Positions 10,743 through 22,288 of a stretch of DNA of 64,000 nt are shown piece after piece. Under the pieces are notes generated by a model that was given only the letters and a program-made list of their open reading frames with translations, did no database searches and was not told where the DNA came from. The translations under genes were made by a program, and so were the position numbers. Position 1 is the first letter of the stretch, and every line of letters begins with the position of its first letter. Source of the stretch: Lytechinus variegatus (Eukaryota > Echinodermata > Echinoidea > Temnopleuroida > Toxopneustidae); the NCBI RefSeq assembly GCF_018143015.1, contig NC_054740.1:70581356-70645355 (forward strand), in the 5' to 3' direction.

Positions 10743-10889
10743 GGGGCCCGTTGCAGAAAAAAGTTGCGTTTAAACGCAAGGCAAAAATCAATCGCAAGTT
10801 CCAAATGCGCGCCTTTGATTGGTTGATAATCAAGTTCCGCCTGATTTTTGGAGTTGCGATTGACTGCAACTCTTTCTGCAACGGGCCCC
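10743..10889. mobile_element. GGGCCCGTTGCAGAA MITE, copy 1
   Basis: It opens GGGCCCGTTGCAGAAAAAAG and closes TCTTTCTGCAACGGGCCCC, a terminal inverted repeat of about 16 bp. A second, inner inverted pair (GTTGCGTTTAAACGCA near the left, GAGTTGCGATTGACTGCAAC near the right) follows. The middle contains GCGCGCCTTTGATTGGTTGA. It is non-coding. A close sister copy lies only 124 bp downstream in the same orientation. Confidence 0.75.
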
Positions 10890-11012
10890 TGATGTATTCT
10901 CTGAGGGAGGAGAAGGTTTGGTGGCTCAGCTAAAAAGATGACGATTAGGAGACATGAGGGACCTGATGAGAAAGTAATTAGGCCTACCTTGTACCAAACA
11001 CTCCCCCATCAT

Positions 11013-11156
11013 GGGTCCGTTGCAGAAAGAGTTGCGTTTAAACGCAAGCCAAAAATCAATCGCAAATCCCAAATGCGCGCTGTTGATTGGTTGAAAATCA
11101 AGTTACGCATGATTTTTAGAGTTGCGTTTGATTGCAACTCTTTCTGCAACGGGCCC
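11013..11156. mobile_element. GGGCCCGTTGCAGAA MITE, copy 2
   Basis: It starts GGGTCCGTTGCAGAAAGAGT and ends TCTTTCTGCAACGGGCCC, colinear with the copy at 10743-10889 including the TTTAAACGCAAG and TTGATTGGTTGA internal blocks. The two copies differ by scattered substitutions. Two same-orientation copies so close together suggest either a segmental duplication or an insertion preference. Confidence 0.75.
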
Positions 11157-11379
11157 TGGTCTTCTTCTGTACTACCGCTGGGATTTCGAAGTAGCTCACT
11201 CTTTTAAGTCCGTTGGTCTCATGTTTTTTTTTTTAATAATCGCATTCCTTATTATACCGGATTAATGATTAATTCTCATTTCGTCTAATACTCAGTTGGT
11301 TAAATTTCCACTTCGTCTCAGTGACATCACGGGGATTTTTAAAAGATATAAAAGATGGGGGAGCAAAGGTAAACACGAA

Positions 11380-11690
11380 TTTGTTTGCCTGTTTCACAAA
11401 ATCGATCGCGAAGCGCGAGCTAATATTTTTTATATAGGCCCTTCATACTGACTTGCAAGTACCTGTCGAGGACTGTTAGCAGTGAATCGAAGATGATATC
11501 TCACCAAATAAATAATGCGATCGCGAAGCGCAAACTGAATTTTTTAATAGCCTAAGATGATAACTGGAAGTTCTAAGCTCTATTTGTAATCATGAACAAG
11601 ATGGGTATTGAACAAGATAATTAATGCGAGCACGTAGCGCGTTCTGATTTTTTTTTCTATATTAAGCATTAGTTCGTAATCATTGACATG
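11380..11690. repeat. Degenerate GC-palindrome array (array 2)
   Basis: Cores at about 11403-11421 (GATCGCGAAGCGCGAGC), 11519-11534 (GATCGCGAAGCGCAAAC) and 11626-11641 (GCGAGCACGTAGCGCG) are spaced about 110-115 bp apart. Each is followed by a T-rich run and preceded by a phrase like AAATAATGCGA. It is the same unit as the arrays at 0.85, 58.9 and 61.85 kb. Confidence 0.65.
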
Positions 11691-12282
11691 CAGGATATCC
11701 ATCTCGCTAAGAACAAATTATGAAAACTGGAATCACGAGAAGAATAATTTTTGCATATTGACATAAACAATGGATTCTTAAGCCCCATGTTATCTTACTG
11801 AACATGTCATTTATTTTCTCAATGACCTGAAAGATGTATGCTGTAAACTTATATTGTTGGGTGCTAACAGTGACTGGACGTGAAATGTTCAAAGTTTGAA
11901 GAGTGAAATACATGTATGCTGTTTTGGGATACTTTACAGCTTGAGTAGGATGCTTATGACAACAATCTCGGGGGGGGGGGGGGAATCCCCCTCTGCATGG
12001 TGCCGCCACTTCTTCGCTTATTCATTACATGTACTTTTACATTGTCAAATGAAAATCGGGTTCATAAACATGGTAAATGAGAGAAATACAAATTAGACGA
12101 AGTGTTTAGTAGACGAACTGGTTGAAGAACAATTATGAATGGACCAATGGGAAGAAAAGAAACGGAAAGTATAGACGAAGAGGGCGTAGATCAGTCGGCA
12201 ATTTCGGTATACGAAATTGCGTTTGATAAGTAAATATAGGATTTGGTATTCCTATATTCTTTAAACCGGAAATGAAATAATT
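11691..12282. other. Intergenic DNA with poly-G run and repeat debris
   Basis: A 14-base G run at 11970-11983 is followed by a TGCCGCCAC phrase typical of decayed MITE ends. Small ORFs on both strands show no features of a gene. Confidence 0.4.
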
Positions 12283-13025
12283 TTCGTCATTCCGAAGGTT
12301 CGTACATCCAAACGTTTTTTATTCCGAAAAGGAAATTAGGTATGTCGATCTGAAAACAATATATGAAATCGTTATTTTGAATTCTAATCTTTGAACTCGC
12401 TATTCTAAAGGTTTGGTATTTCGGCAAAGAAGTAAGCTACCTTAACTATATATATAGTTACTTTCGAATCTAATTTCATTTTCCGTTGAACGTACCTTCG
12501 GAATAACGAGCCTTATTTATTGCAGGGTAAACAACCCTTCGGTTTAATTTTTTCTTCTACATCTTAAATTATTAATCAAGGAGATATCACCAATGTCTCC
12601 TTGGATTAATCAACCTCTAACTTGCCATTCGCGTTTCTCGGAATCATGAAACTCTGGATTTTCTCATGAACAAGTATATATAATCCCAATTTATGAAACC
12701 TACTTAATCATGGGTCTCTCAAACCTTCGTAATAACGACCATTATCAAGGGCCGCGGAATGATTTTGAAAGGTGGGGTTTGAGCCCAAAGTGTGTGTGTG
12801 TGCGTTGGGGGGGGGGGGGTTACCATGCAAAAAATCATAATCAGATGGCCATTTTTATGATTTTGTACACGGTTTTGAAAAAGTGGGGGTCTGAAGCCCA
12901 GCCAGCCCTCTCCCCGTTTCCGCGGCCCCTGCTTATTTATTTCATCGTCGAAATAAAGATCTTCGAATTATCGAACCTCCAGACGATTCGAGTCCTCTGA
13001 ATAACGAGCCTTTGGAATAAGTAGC
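12283..13025. repeat. CCGAAGGTTCG foldback block, interrupted by a MITE
   Basis: Words CATTCCGAAGGTTCG, CCTTCGGAATAACGAG, AACCTTCGTAATAACGA and CGAATTATCGAACC are spread through the block in both orientations, as at 5396-5715. The MITE at 12746-12931 is inserted into it. More diverged than the 5.4 kb block. Confidence 0.55.
12746..12931. mobile_element. 5-bp-TSD MITE (CCGCGG family)
   Basis: It begins CAAGGGCCGCGGAATG and ends GTTTCCGCGGCCCCTG. The flanks ATTAT and CTTAT fit a 5-bp target duplication with one change. Internal hallmarks shared with sister copies are a TG/G-rich run, TACCATGCAAAAAATCATAA, and TTTTGTACACGGTTTTGAAA before the right end. Confidence 0.75.
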
Positions 13026-13864
13026 TGCAATACACAAATACAATAGGCATGATAGGCGTACTTTCGTTGAGATGATTATGGCGTGGAAATGTTGGCGCTA
13101 TTGCGATTTGACAGTATCGGGTGTACTTGCATATATCATTTTAGCATTTGTGATAGGATCCATCATTTTAGTAAAGGCATTGTCACCATTTGATATTCTG
13201 AATAGTTTAGATGTGAAATATAATGAAGTTGTCATTGCATAGATATATTTGTTAATTGTGATCTATAGAAAAGTACATAATTTTTTTTTTATTATTATGT
13301 AGATGTATATACGTTTATAAATAAAACCGGACCTTTATTTCACAATTAACAATCAGTAGTGTTTGGAGTATACATACAGCGTGTCCCAATTGTCTTTCTT
13401 AAATAGAACACGTAATATTTTACAAATTCAATTTTTTTTAAGTATCGTCTACATAATTTATTCAGAAACCACAATTTATGCAGCAGTTTCTGTGAAAATT
13501 GATCATTTCTTGCTTCATATTTCATTGGTTTTGATGTCAGGTGCTCTATAATAGTCCATTCCAATTATGACAATGGGAAATACACATCGGTGGAAAATAG
13601 TAAACGCCAACGCCTGTTTCAACAACAGGATTTATACCTTAGCTATCAATTTGCTAAGGTAATACTAATACTATAAATGAATTATTTGAATAGGAAATTT
13701 ATGATTTTGCTTCCATTTGTAATGGTCGTTTTCTACAAAATTAATGTAACTCAGTTTCGGTTTGTCAGTCAATGTCCATCAGCTTATTTTGCTTCCACAC
13801 CTCACTTTGGCTTCCTGGTTGACACACCGATCCCCCATCCATCAGTCATCAAACAAACTTCACG
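13026..13864. other. AT-rich intergenic DNA, no gene seen
   Basis: Only short opposite-strand ORFs are present, with low-complexity translations. No exon-like segment was noticed. Confidence 0.45.
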
Positions 13865-13956
13865 GGTTACTCCGGGCTGAAAATAATCACATAGATGAGT
13901 AAAATTCATCGAGCAAAACAAATATATCAAAATCTGATAGTCAATAACATAGTTAC

Positions 13957-14258
13957 GGGGGAGTCGTGGTCTGGTGGTTAGACAACTCTTGTCTTTCAAT
14001 CAGAGGGACGTGGGTTCGAGGGACCAACCATGCATGGCGTGTTTAACTTCAGCAAGAAATTTACACACATTGTGCTGCCCTTGACCCATGTGAGGTGCAT
14101 GGGTACCCGGCAGGATTTATTCCTTGACGCTTTGGCGACTATATTATTATGGCGGCTCAGCTATACCGCCGCCGGGGTAACAATGATGCCAAGTATCAAA
14201 GTGCAGTTGTGTATAATAACTGTGCTATAAATGGATCGACACAATTATTATTATTCAG
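13957..14258 (+). mobile_element. tRNA-derived SINE, copy 1
   Basis: The head looks like a tRNA with a pol III A box (TGGTCTGGTGG near 13968) and a B box (GGGTTCGAGG near 14012). An unrelated body of about 180 bp follows, ending in an ATT-repeat tail at about 14243-14256. The left flank AGTTAC and right flank AGTTATT fit a target duplication. Not a functional tRNA, since the 3' half of the acceptor stem is missing. Confidence 0.7.
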
Positions 14259-14263
14259 TTATT

Positions 14264-14412
14264 CAGGGACCGCGGAAGCGGGCGGGGGGGGGGCTTAAGC
14301 CCGGCCACCCAGTTTTTCAAAACCGTGCTCAATAACGTAAAATGACCATTTGATTTTTTTTGGCATGGCCACCCCCCCCCCCCCCCCTTTGAAAACCATT
14401 CCGCGGCCCCTG
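14264..14412. mobile_element. 5-bp-TSD MITE (CCGCGG family) with perfect TTATT duplication
   Basis: It starts CAGGGACCGCGGAAGCGG and ends ACCATTCCGCGGCCCCTG, flanked on both sides by TTATT (14259-14263 and 14413-14417). It landed in the target duplication of the SINE just upstream, so it is younger than that SINE. Internally it has G-rich and C-rich runs and GGCATGGCCACC. Confidence 0.85.
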
Positions 14413-14500
14413 TTATTGAATTTTAAAAGTTAGCAATATAAAGGGTAGGCTGGTGATGTTATGTTCCCACGTTCCTTTCTCTTATGTTATTATGTGAAAT

Positions 14501-16760
14501 CATTATTATTCATTCATGTATGTGATCCTTGTAAAAAAAATAGCAGCATTGATATCATTGATTATCTTATTCTTACACATTAAATCAGAAATCAATCCAT
14601 TTGTTTTTCATTTTGGGGGGACCAAAGAGAAATGTATTATCTAAGATATATTGAATGCTTCCCTTGGAAAGATCAGATTTGATTACAAACAATTTAGCGA
14701 CTGTGTATATCTTTAACTCGCAAAATAGAGAAGAAGTGTATATGACGGGAGGAAGATATTCCTCCCCGCGCAGGGCAATGAAACTCTGAAATTTCAAAGG
14801 GCGGACTTTTCACCAAATACAGATATCTCTGTACCCCATCGACTCTATAGTAAATTGATTTTCTAAGATTATTGAACTTTATTAAAAGGAAAATAGTGCG
14901 CAAAAGTTGAAACTTCTGTGATTCATTAAAATTATATAAAAAGGATGCCTAATTTCTTTGACTTATCCTGAAGCGATTCATTTCGAATTATAAAGAAACT
15001 TAAGTGTCATCCAAAATTTCAAACTGAGGGCGCAAAACAGGACAGGAGATGAATGTGCAGGGAAATGACATGAAGTTTAATAGAATTTGATTTAAAAAAA
15101 ATATTGTACTTTTTATTGAATACGACACGAATTTTATACCGTCCTTTTTTAAAAATTAGGAACCTGTTTGTCCGAAAATCATGGTTGTTTAGTATTGAGC
15201 TGAAAAGCGGGTGAAGTTGCCTTTGTGGAGGTGACGGCAGAAATTGATGTAAAGATTTTACCCACTCGGAGCCGACCCGACCAGAAATTGTGCAATCAGT
15301 TAAAAAAAAGATAACTTCATATACTTTGGCCTAACCTTACTCTAATTCCATGCCCTAATGTATACATTTGAACTTTTAAAACTGCCAAGACACACATATA
15401 GCTGATTGGAAAAACAGGGTTAGAGAAAGGGTGGGGTAAACAATAGAGAACTTCAATATCGTCATTTAACCGCGCTCAGCGCGGAAGCATTATATATAAA
15501 TTTAAAGCAAGAGCGAAGGAGTTTCTCTTTTGAGAAAAAAAATGAAAAGAAAAAACTCCAGAAAGCTACCTTTCTTCCCTCCCCCTTCCCTTTTCCTTTT
15601 ATCCTCTCTTTTTCCCTTTTTTTTCTTTTGGGGACTTTTTTTTTTGTGGGGCGACCGCCCCACCGCCCCCTGGCTACACGCCTGTTATTGAGGTATTGCT
15701 GATATGTCTTGCCCTACTGAATATGCTCAAGGTTATGGTTTTATGTGCCTGGTTAGATCAGGGAAATTTTCCTGGTCAGATTCTGAAGGAGGTTGAGACA
15801 GTGCAGAACACACAGCTGCATGTACTGCAAGAAAATTTGGAATGGACCGAAAGCACCACTGTTACATAATACATGTAGAATGTGCACCGTGTGCATTCAA
15901 AACCACTTTTTTTGTGCCACATAATATAGGGGAAGGGGTCGGGTCCGCATCACCCCTAGCCTGGATCCGACTATATAGTATGCCTCATGTTTCTGTGTGT
16001 GTGTAAGAGAGAGAGGGGGGGGGGTGAGGGCAGTTCATAGTTCGCGTTAACCAACCATGGGCGAAAACTGGCCGCACAAAATTTGTAATAAAATCTTCTT
16101 TCGATAACGCGATCTTTTTTTTTTTACTTACTTTACTACTCATGGATTTTTTTTTTAATTGTGCTCCATATTCATTTTAAAAAAATAATTTCAAATTCCT
16201 TATTTGCTCATTTTTAAAAAAATGTGTTATAATGGAAGTGCAGAAAAAATGTGGGCCTTCTTTTATCTCTTTTTTTTATCATGGTTCTAGATAGTGCAAG
16301 AGCAATAGAGATCGTCATAGATGATGCGGCAGTGCTTCCACTCTTCCCGAAATCCAGGAAATTCCGGGAAGTTTTGCTATTTTTCAAGATCATTTTCGGG
16401 AAATGAGAAATCCGGGAAGTTATCATTGTAAAGAATGATATCTGATTCTTTCTCAAAATTTGATCCTTTTAAAGTAAATGTCATTTTTGCTCGATATACG
16501 TCTTTGGTCATACTTCGCCCCTCAAAATGTTTGGCTCATTACGGCACTGGGCCCTATATTTCATTTTTTGTGTGTGTATAGAAGTGAAGTATAACATCTT
16601 ATGAAAGACTGGAGAACATTTATAAAATTCCGTGATATTTTGTAAAATTCCAGTACTGACTTTCAGAGTATAAATTCCAGGAGGTTTCGTTTTGAAAAGT
16701 GGAAGCACTGTGATGCAGTCTCTTGTGTTGGTATATTTCATTCCTGATATACTCTTTTAT
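14501..16760. other. Intergenic DNA with decayed repeat fragments, no gene seen
   Basis: Fragments include a GCGCTCAGCGCGG core near 15471, a C-rich end with CCCCCTGGCTACACGCCTG near 15666, and a TG/GA/G-run microsatellite at 15998-16024. No long or motif-bearing ORF was found. The 80- and 77-codon minus ORFs at 16.2-16.7 kb are unsupported. Confidence 0.4.
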
Positions 16761-16764
16761 CCAG

Positions 16765-17372
16765 TTGAATGAATGAATGAATCTTTATTTCGTTTCAAAT
16801 CCGATATCAAACAACAACAACAGTAAATCAATGTCATACAAGCAAATAGCAAAGAACAAAAAGTAAATAATTACAGGATAATATACATGATACATGCACT
16901 ACTTTTTTTTTTATATAATATACATGTAAGTAACACCCATGAGAATAGATGGAAATGAAACGTGGTGACCTACTAAAAAGCTTAGCTTGTGGACCATAGG
17001 CCACCAGAATATTAAAAACTTACATTAGCAATCATTTAAAACATCATAGCCACAAGCAAGCAAAAAATTGTAGTAACTAACCAAAGTACAGATATAAATA
17101 TTTACAAAAGATACACTAAAAAGTAACAAAAAAGTGAAATGCAGAATGCAAACAAATCCTATTAGACCTAAACTATAAGAATCTAAAATTCAAAAAGAAG
17201 AAAGAAAAGAGGAGAAAAAAAAAGAAAATGTGCAGAGCTCTATTTTTGCATAGATAATACGTTGTGGGAAGAATACAATTTATGAAGTTAGACAAGATAT
17301 AACAAGCAGGCATTCGTTTACTGATCTAAGTATTTCTTCAGCAAATCGGTCTTTAACTTGTTTCTAAAAACA
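16765..17372 (-). mobile_element. 3' end of a CR1-like LINE, minus strand
   Basis: Reading the minus strand from about 17372, the phrase KNSLSVFRNKLKTDLLKKY ends in a stop, the typical C-terminal tail of CR1/L2 ORF2. A non-coding 3' UTR follows and finishes in an AATG-repeat tail (TGAATGAATGAATC on the + strand at about 16768). It is 5'-truncated. A second fragment of the same class lies at 60430-61263. Confidence 0.6.
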
Positions 17373-17879
17373 CTAAGGCTATTTTTTATATGTATAATTC
17401 TTTCTCATCCTGTCCCGCAGATACAGGCGCTGCCAGGTGTATTACAATTCGGGAATTAGTTTGGATGAAAAGGGCACTTGATTCGATTTTTTTTTCTTAC
17501 CTCTCAAGATTCTACCGGACACCATACGTAAATAATCATGACCTTTTGCCTGAATCACAAACATACGCCGATTGCCATAACGACGGCGTGTACGTGTACC
17601 GCGGACTGTGTGCATCGTATTGTGTGTATGTACAATTACAATGCCTTGTGTGGGGATCGGAGGGACGGACCGTGAAGTTAATTGATTGATGTGGGTTTTA
17701 CGGATTTGCCGGTGCTGTTGTTCGCATGCATGATAATGAAATATTAACAGCAATATAATTTCGAGTCGAATATTAGGAAAGCAAGTTGATATTAAACTTA
17801 AAACGCGGCACTTCGTCCCTAGTGCAACAAGGAGGAGGATCTCTGGATTAATCAGCAACAATAGACATTTCTACTTTGA

Positions 17880-18129
17880 TCGATGAACAGGCTTCGTCCT
17901 ACAACATCGTTGGAGTAAACTAAACTAACTAAACTAAACTAATCAGAATTCGATCAGATATATTTTACCTTCGACTCCTGTCGGTACTGGCTGCGGAAGA
18001 TCCACCGGCACCGGTACCTGCCGGGGTGAAACGGGCCTGCTGCTGCACTCAACTACGTCCGGATGCTGAACTTGCAGCTGATTGCTAATTATTTTATTTG
18101 AAGACTGTTCGTGTGATCATTAAAGGAAG
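17880..18129 (+). promoter_or_regulatory. Presumed promoter and 5' UTR of the ERICH3-like gene
   Basis: After a CTAAA-repeat stretch (about 17917-17942) the sequence becomes GC-rich at 17980-18075, with CGGTACC and GGCACCGG words. It then runs into the start codon context AGGAAGATGT. An in-frame TAA at 18121-18123 ends any upstream reading. No clear TATA box; a GC-rich TATA-less promoter is likely. The transcription start cannot be placed. Confidence 0.45.
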
Positions 18130-18149
18130 ATGTCTCACGTAGATTCTGG
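18130..18149 (+). CDS. ERICH3: ERICH3-like exon 1 (start codon)
   Basis: The exon encodes MSHVDS plus two bases of the next codon, then a consensus donor (GG|gtaagt). Joined to exon 2 it reads MSHVDSGPLATYSSLQDKHL, which aligns with the start of vertebrate ERICH3 (MSH..., then AAYNSLMDKHL). An in-frame TAA nine bases upstream and an A at -3 support the start. The following intron is 10.5 kb, which is why the exon is easy to miss. Confidence 0.8.
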
Positions 18150-19302
18150 GTAAGTTCTTAAAGCTAATGGTACGGTACGTTACCTGTGTCGTGTGATGGA
18201 CAACATGATGTTCCAGCCGGCAGAAGGGCCCAACTTCCCAAGGGGGGGGGGGGGGTACATCATAAGTGTAGGCCTAGCCCTGGCCTAGGCCTACTATTGA
18301 TATGATTTGATATTCAAGAACTTAAGACTTAACAGTTAGATCTCAATCTAATAATCTAGATTATGCGACTCAGAGACTGTAGTCTGTGATTAAAGAGTAT
18401 GGCAGTGTATCCTATTGCCGGACACCTTTATTTCAGTGCTTTAAAAATGACAACTAGAGCCAGAGGAAATACAATGAAGAAAAATGATACCTTGCTATTC
18501 CAAATATTCTGAAAATTATGAATATGATGAAATTATTTTATATTTTCCAACCGTTTTCTTTGCACTGCACTTGCCGCATACCCCTCCGCGAAAAACAATA
18601 ATTTTCATGCGTGACAAATTACATCATAATTCCGGACGCGCGACGGACGGGTAAAAATGTTCTTGATTATAATGATGTAAGAAAGAGTTGGTGTGATTTT
18701 TTCATGATATATCATCTCATGAGTAAATTCTAAGTTTTTGTTTGCTTTCTTATATCGATTTTGAGCAGATCTTTGTAATGAATTGGTGTTTGCTAACTAA
18801 TTTCGTTTTTTTAATGTTTTTTTGATTGCGTGTTCGATATGGCACTTTTCAGTATTAATGCTCGTTCATATCGTGACCCTCAGTCAAGTTCTATCGATGC
18901 GCAGACGATCGTTGACGGATCTCTATCTACCTCGCGCACGGACGGTCGGGGTATATACCTTGAGAACTAGCTGTCGCGACGATCTAATCGATGGAGCGGA
19001 CGAGATTGAAATTCGGCGAATCGGGCCCGAAATTAGGTCCATATTGCCATCAGAAAATAGATCAATCGGGATCAATTGTTATGCAAAACTATGTTATATG
19101 ATATTTTAAGCATTTTCTGTCATTTTAGAGAAAAATAAGGTAAAAGTTGGATTTTTTCGCCTTGTTTTTGCAAACTTGTTCTTTGAATTGATATGTGAAA
19201 TTGAACTGCGGAAGTCTTACGGTACGAAATTGATTTCGTACACAGTAATATGCGCGTCCGGAAATATGATAGTGTCCGGTAATACAATACGTTACTATAC
19301 AT
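18150..19302. other. Start of intron 1, unique-looking sequence
   Basis: It has a poly-G run at 18242-18255. A GC-richer patch at 18890-19040 gives a 95-codon ORF with no recognisable motif. There are no convincing splice-bounded exons. The patch could be regulatory but nothing shows it. Confidence 0.4.
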
Positions 19303-19668
19303 GGTCAATTCCAGCCAAATGTTGCATTTTTCCATTTTCAAAAATTTCTTTTCTGAGCAATTTTGTTTATACTGTTTATAAGTATACAGTTTAAGGTTTA
19401 CAAAAACACACCTTTATTTACTATACCCTTATTCATTCATAAAATACGGAATGTGCACTCTGTTGCACTTTGGTACTAAGATTTCATAGAAAGTGTACAA
19501 CTTTCACCCATCCCTGGCACCTGGCAAGCAAAGGGTGCTGATGAAAAATTCCACTGTCCATGTGACCTCCAAGCAACAATTTACCATTAGCTGTGTTGTT
19601 TTACACGCTGCAGTGAAACTGTGAGGCACAAAATACATTTCAAGGTGCGTATGTTTGATGTCCCATAA

Positions 19669-22277
19669 GTCACAATTTTGAGCATTAAGTTTCCCTCATA
19701 TGCTGCCATAGACTCCTGCAGACAAGTATTGGACTTTTTTATCTACCACAGTACATGCTTGCATCAACAAATCAAGCTGCATCTGTATTGGACTTGAAAT
19801 AGCTATACTGGGGGGACATAGATTTAAGTCCCATAAGTCACATGTCCCATAAGTCACATATACAGTCCGTAAACCATGCCACCTTAAAGCTGTCCATGAC
19901 AGCAAAGAGAGAGACAAGAATGCTTAAAAGCTGGAGAACAGTATGCTGACTGTCAGAAAAAACAGTCTGAATATCATAGGCAGTGCATTGAACAAAAAAA
20001 AAAGTTTGCATTGTGTGCCCAGTCCAGAAAGAAGGAGAAAACTGAATATGATCGCTAACATGCAAAGCTGAGTGCAGGTAAATTGGGTTTGTTTCACCCT
20101 AGTTTTTATTCATTTTTTAGCTCCAGATCACTCTCTTGGTTTTCTTGTCCCCTTGGAGTACATGCATCCACTGTTTTACATATGATGTGAACTTGGTATA
20201 TACATGTAGTTCCATGGAAACTATTAAAACCTATGTCAATGTCCCATCAGTCACAAATTTTGTAGTTGAGCGACCCTCTGGATCCTGTCAAAATAAGAGC
20301 ACCAGTCCTCAGATGCATTTAAGGCTACCATGAGCAGAGCTATTAAAGCCCCTGTAAATGCCAAAAAATTGTTCAGAAGCTTGCAATCAAGTTTTCTCAG
20401 AATCATTCCTACCGCCTGAGAATAGAAAGGAACATGCGCATTTAAGGAGGACCGAAGTGTGATGTCACAATGTCATGAACATCGAATCGGCCGGTTCTAA
20501 ACCTAGTCGCAGCTGCATGATCGTCTTACACATTTGTGTTTGCAAAAATGGTGATGTGTGTTGTCCCTGGTTGTTACCATCATTCTGAGAGTCGTAAAAG
20601 GGCACTGGTTCATAAAGCTTTTCGTAACTTAAGAGCAACTTTAAGAACGACCGATGATCCTTGTGAAAAATGTCATCATAAATTGGCAATGTTTTAGCAT
20701 ATAAGAAAGGATCACTAGTCATTCTTAAAGTTGCTCCTAACTTACAAAAGCTTTATGAAACGGCCCCCTGGTTATTTTGTTTAGAACCAGGCCGCCATCA
20801 CACCATGACAACTGACATCATCACTTTGGTACTCTATAAATGATGATGTCCTTTAAAACAGACATTCAGAATTTCTAAGAAAGAGATGACATATCAGCCC
20901 AAGCAGCTGGCAAAAAAAGAAGTTGTGATAGGGTGCACCCCCATGATATATTTTTTTAACCAACATTTTTTTAATGCCTGAAGTCTATAGTTAATGAATC
21001 TTGATGTTCCCTTTGTCAAATCGTGTCCCATGGGATTCCAAATTGGCAATTTTTGGTAGCCATCTTGGATTTTTCATGAAAATCAATTATTTTCATATTT
21101 TTTGCAGAGACAATAGTAAAATCTTCCATGTAAATGAATACACTTTTTACTATACAAGTACATGTATACATGTACAGTTTAGATATTAGAAATCGATTGC
21201 AACCGTTTTCTAGACAGTCCAGTTAATAAATTTTTTTTAAAGAATTTATGCAAAAATTTTAATATTTTTTTGTCAAAAATTTGCCTGTGCACTGATATCC
21301 ATCTGTTTTATCATAAACATCAACAACTAATGAAAAATATCAGCATTTGACACAAAAGAGAATATATTAACAAGAATATTGATATACTTCATGACAGCAT
21401 TAATGTCTTAATTTTCTTACATGTATACACTGTCAAGGTCATTTTCTTAATACCATACTGTACGAGACAGATAGAGAAAAGCAACATTTATTTGCCCCAT
21501 CTGTAACAAATATGTCCTATCATTATGTCCCATCAGTCACAATGGAAAGTGTGTACATTCTTTCTAATTGTTCATTTTTCATCTGTTTGCTAAATATTTA
21601 TGATTGTAATTGTTTATTGATTATTTTGTACTTATTTGATTACAGTTCTTAAAACTTGATGACAAGTTAGGAAGCTTTTTTTTGGTTAATGTTCCCTTTA
21701 TATAAATGAAGTGCATGATAAGATGTTTCTGCCCTTTGTTGAATTTATTTCTGACACAATGGCATGAATTATTAAAGGCATCATCTTATTAGGGAATATT
21801 TATTCATGCTGAAATTAAGTTTGACTCAAAAAGTCATCGAGAGGAAATGTAAATTCCATGAAATTAGATAGGGTCCCATCAGTCACGTTCACTTGTCCCA
21901 TAAGTCACACACGATTGCACACAACTACTGAAACAAATGAAATGAATCAAGTCCAATTCAAGTACTGTTAGTGAGCACTATCACTGGTTAATCTCCAAGT
22001 CCAAATTTAAAAACATTGTCATAAAACTGAGATAGATATGGCACTTTGAACAAAAGAGCTCAATTTGTGTGGTCCATCAACGTCCCATAAGTCACAATGA
22101 CATTTCTGATGATATAGCACCCTATGCAAACAAGCTGAAAGCATACATTTTTGTATATAGTAAGTTTCAATATTCTTCTTACAGTTTAATAAAGTAAATC
22201 CATGTTTGTGCAGCTACTATTTCAGATATGCACCTCAGTTATGTGGAAAAAAGTATCAAATGTCCCATAAGTCACAA
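19669..22277 (+). repeat. Nine dispersed copies of GTCCCATAAGTCACA
   Basis: Copies start near 19670, 19828, 19844, 20241, 21527, 21873, 21895, 22082 and 22262. Six read CCCATAAGTCAC and three CCCATCAGTCAC, and the copies touching the sequence after the motif often continue CAATGG. Spacing is irregular (15 bp to about 1.3 kb), so it is not a simple tandem repeat. All are on the + strand. Confidence 0.85.
20600..20768. mobile_element. CATAAAGCTTTT-type MITE
   Basis: The left arm GGGCACTGGTTCATAAAGCT continues with AAGAGCAACTTTAAGAA. The right arm is its imperfect complement (TTCTTAAAGTTGCTCC, then AAAAGCTTTATGAAACGG and CCCC). The 85-codon minus ORF across it is an artefact. It is inserted within the larger 19.3-22.3 kb repeat region. 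Confidence 0.65.
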
Positions 22278-22288
22278 TGGAATTGACC

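Larger units (their letters stand above)
13865..14500. repeat. Dispersed repeat X, copy B, split by a SINE and a MITE
   Basis: The flanks 13865-13956 and 14413-14500 correspond to copy A at 4880-5395 (CCGGGCTGAAAATAATC near the start, TATTGAATTTTAAAAG, then GGCTGGTGATGTTATG and CTTATGTTATTA). Copy A reads straight across the insertion site (gagttattgaattt), which shows what was there before the insertions. Confidence 0.6.
19303..22288. mobile_element. Possible 3-kb non-autonomous element bounded by GGTCAATTCCA inverted repeats
   Basis: GGTCAATTCCA at 19303-19313 is exactly inverted as TGGAATTGACC at 22278-22288, and both ends are flanked by ACAT. Inside, a 15-bp motif GTCCCATAAGTCACA (or CATCAG variant) recurs nine times in one orientation, the last copy touching the right end. 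There is no transposase ORF. A smaller MITE sits inside at 20600-20768. An 11-bp terminal repeat with 4-bp flanks is suggestive, not proof. No known family is recognised. Confidence 0.45.

Noticed and set aside
13957..14035. Functional tRNA gene
   Set aside because: A and B boxes are present but the acceptor stem cannot close, and the sequence continues into a SINE body with an ATT tail.
17390..17861. 99-codon plus and 139-codon minus ORFs before the ERICH3 start
   Set aside because: They are overlapping opposite-strand ORFs without recognisable motifs or splice context; part is probably promoter-proximal DNA.
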